Assembly (NCBI GenBank): GCA_030054035.1
Contig: JASGCS010000006.1
Location: forward strand, 29,130 to 93,129
Length of the DNA stretch: 64,000 nucleotides
Origin: Candidatus Methylacidiphilales bacterium
GTDB lineage: Bacteria; Pseudomonadota; Gammaproteobacteria; JASGCS01
Direction of reading: 5' to 3'
A program made the position numbers and the translations under genes. Each line of letters begins with the position of its first letter. Within the stretch, counting starts at the first letter, position 1. Below, piece after piece: positions 63,891-64,000 of the stretch. The notes beneath the pieces were generated by a model. It had not been told where the DNA came from, searched no databases, and worked only from the letters and a program-made list of their open reading frames with translations.

Positions 63891-64000
63891 ATGCATATTA
63901 TTTCTGTTATCATCCCAGTTTTCAACACTGCTGCCTACCTTCGTGCCTGCCTAGACTCTGTACTTGCACAAAGCTACCCCGCATTAGAAATCATCTGTGT
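63891..64000 (+). CDS. GT2 family glycosyltransferase (5' end only)
   Basis: The first 36 codons read MHIISVIIPVFNTAAYLRAC and then LDSVLAQSYPALEIICV, the typical beginning of a GT2 glycosyltransferase. The rest lies beyond the window. Base composition is closer to the rest of the genome than that of the preceding AT-rich gene. It suggests a second glycan region on this side of the origin. Confidence 0.85.
   Translation, partial: MHIISVIIPVFNTAAYLRACLDSVLAQSYPALEIIC

Overview
The window is an AT-rich (roughly 37% GC by eye), gene-dense piece of a bacterial chromosome close to its replication origin. An 804-residue GyrB with the long proteobacterial insert, the DUF484-xerC pair, the rpmH-rnpA-yidD-yidC-mnmE order and rsmG-parA-parB all point to a beta- or gammaproteobacterium. 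No rRNA or tRNA gene, CRISPR array or intact insertion sequence was seen.

Layout. (1) 1-3948, minus: recG (runs off the left edge), ridA, xerC and a DUF484 gene. (2) 3972-14873, minus: a tight operon for a bacterial microcompartment of the RMM (aminopropanol/aminoacetone) type: class III aminotransferase-fold phospholyase, acylating aldehyde dehydrogenase, two BMC-T, one BMC-P and one BMC-H shell protein, a probable cargo or scaffold protein, a complete polyamine-type ABC transporter, a short-chain dehydrogenase and an APH-fold kinase. The set predicts uptake of a short amino alcohol, its phosphorylation, elimination to an aldehyde inside the shell and oxidation to an acyl-CoA. (3) 15103-21023: an ABC-2 permease pair without ATPase, three members of one glycosyltransferase-like family and an ATPase-like protein without a P-loop. 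(4) 21034-24028: pyrF diverging from rsmG-parA-parB. (5) 24037-26973: a type II restriction-modification pair lying between two pieces of a decayed gene and beside a second copy of the parB 3' end. (6) 27068-39238: gyrB with a strong promoter and leader hairpin, a GST, an orphan polyamine-binding protein, three Sel1-repeat proteins, a NicO/UreH-like permease, a phosphatase, ppa, xth and ctpA. (7) 39259-52460: a surface-glycan cluster of GT-C membrane proteins, GT2 enzymes, a STELLO-like enzyme, a flippase-like protein and an FAD enzyme, with signs of duplication and cassette insertion. (8) 52437-54140: a three-gene cassette with a TIGR04255-like protein. (9) 54328-63019: recF, an alpha/beta hydrolase, another glycosyltransferase, mnmE, yidC, yidD, rnpA, rpmH and, divergent, a DnaA that has lost key ATP-sensing residues. 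Two parS-like sites lie inside recF and mnmE. A perfect 25-bp inverted repeat follows dnaA. The right edge holds an AT-rich orphan gene and the start of a GT2 gene.

Most notable: the complete RMM-like microcompartment with its own ABC transporter; a helical tag shared by two of its proteins; the restriction-modification insertion scar; the altered DnaA in a scattered origin region; and three genes (recG, potA-like, mnmE) that have no ATG, GTG or TTG where their family start should be.
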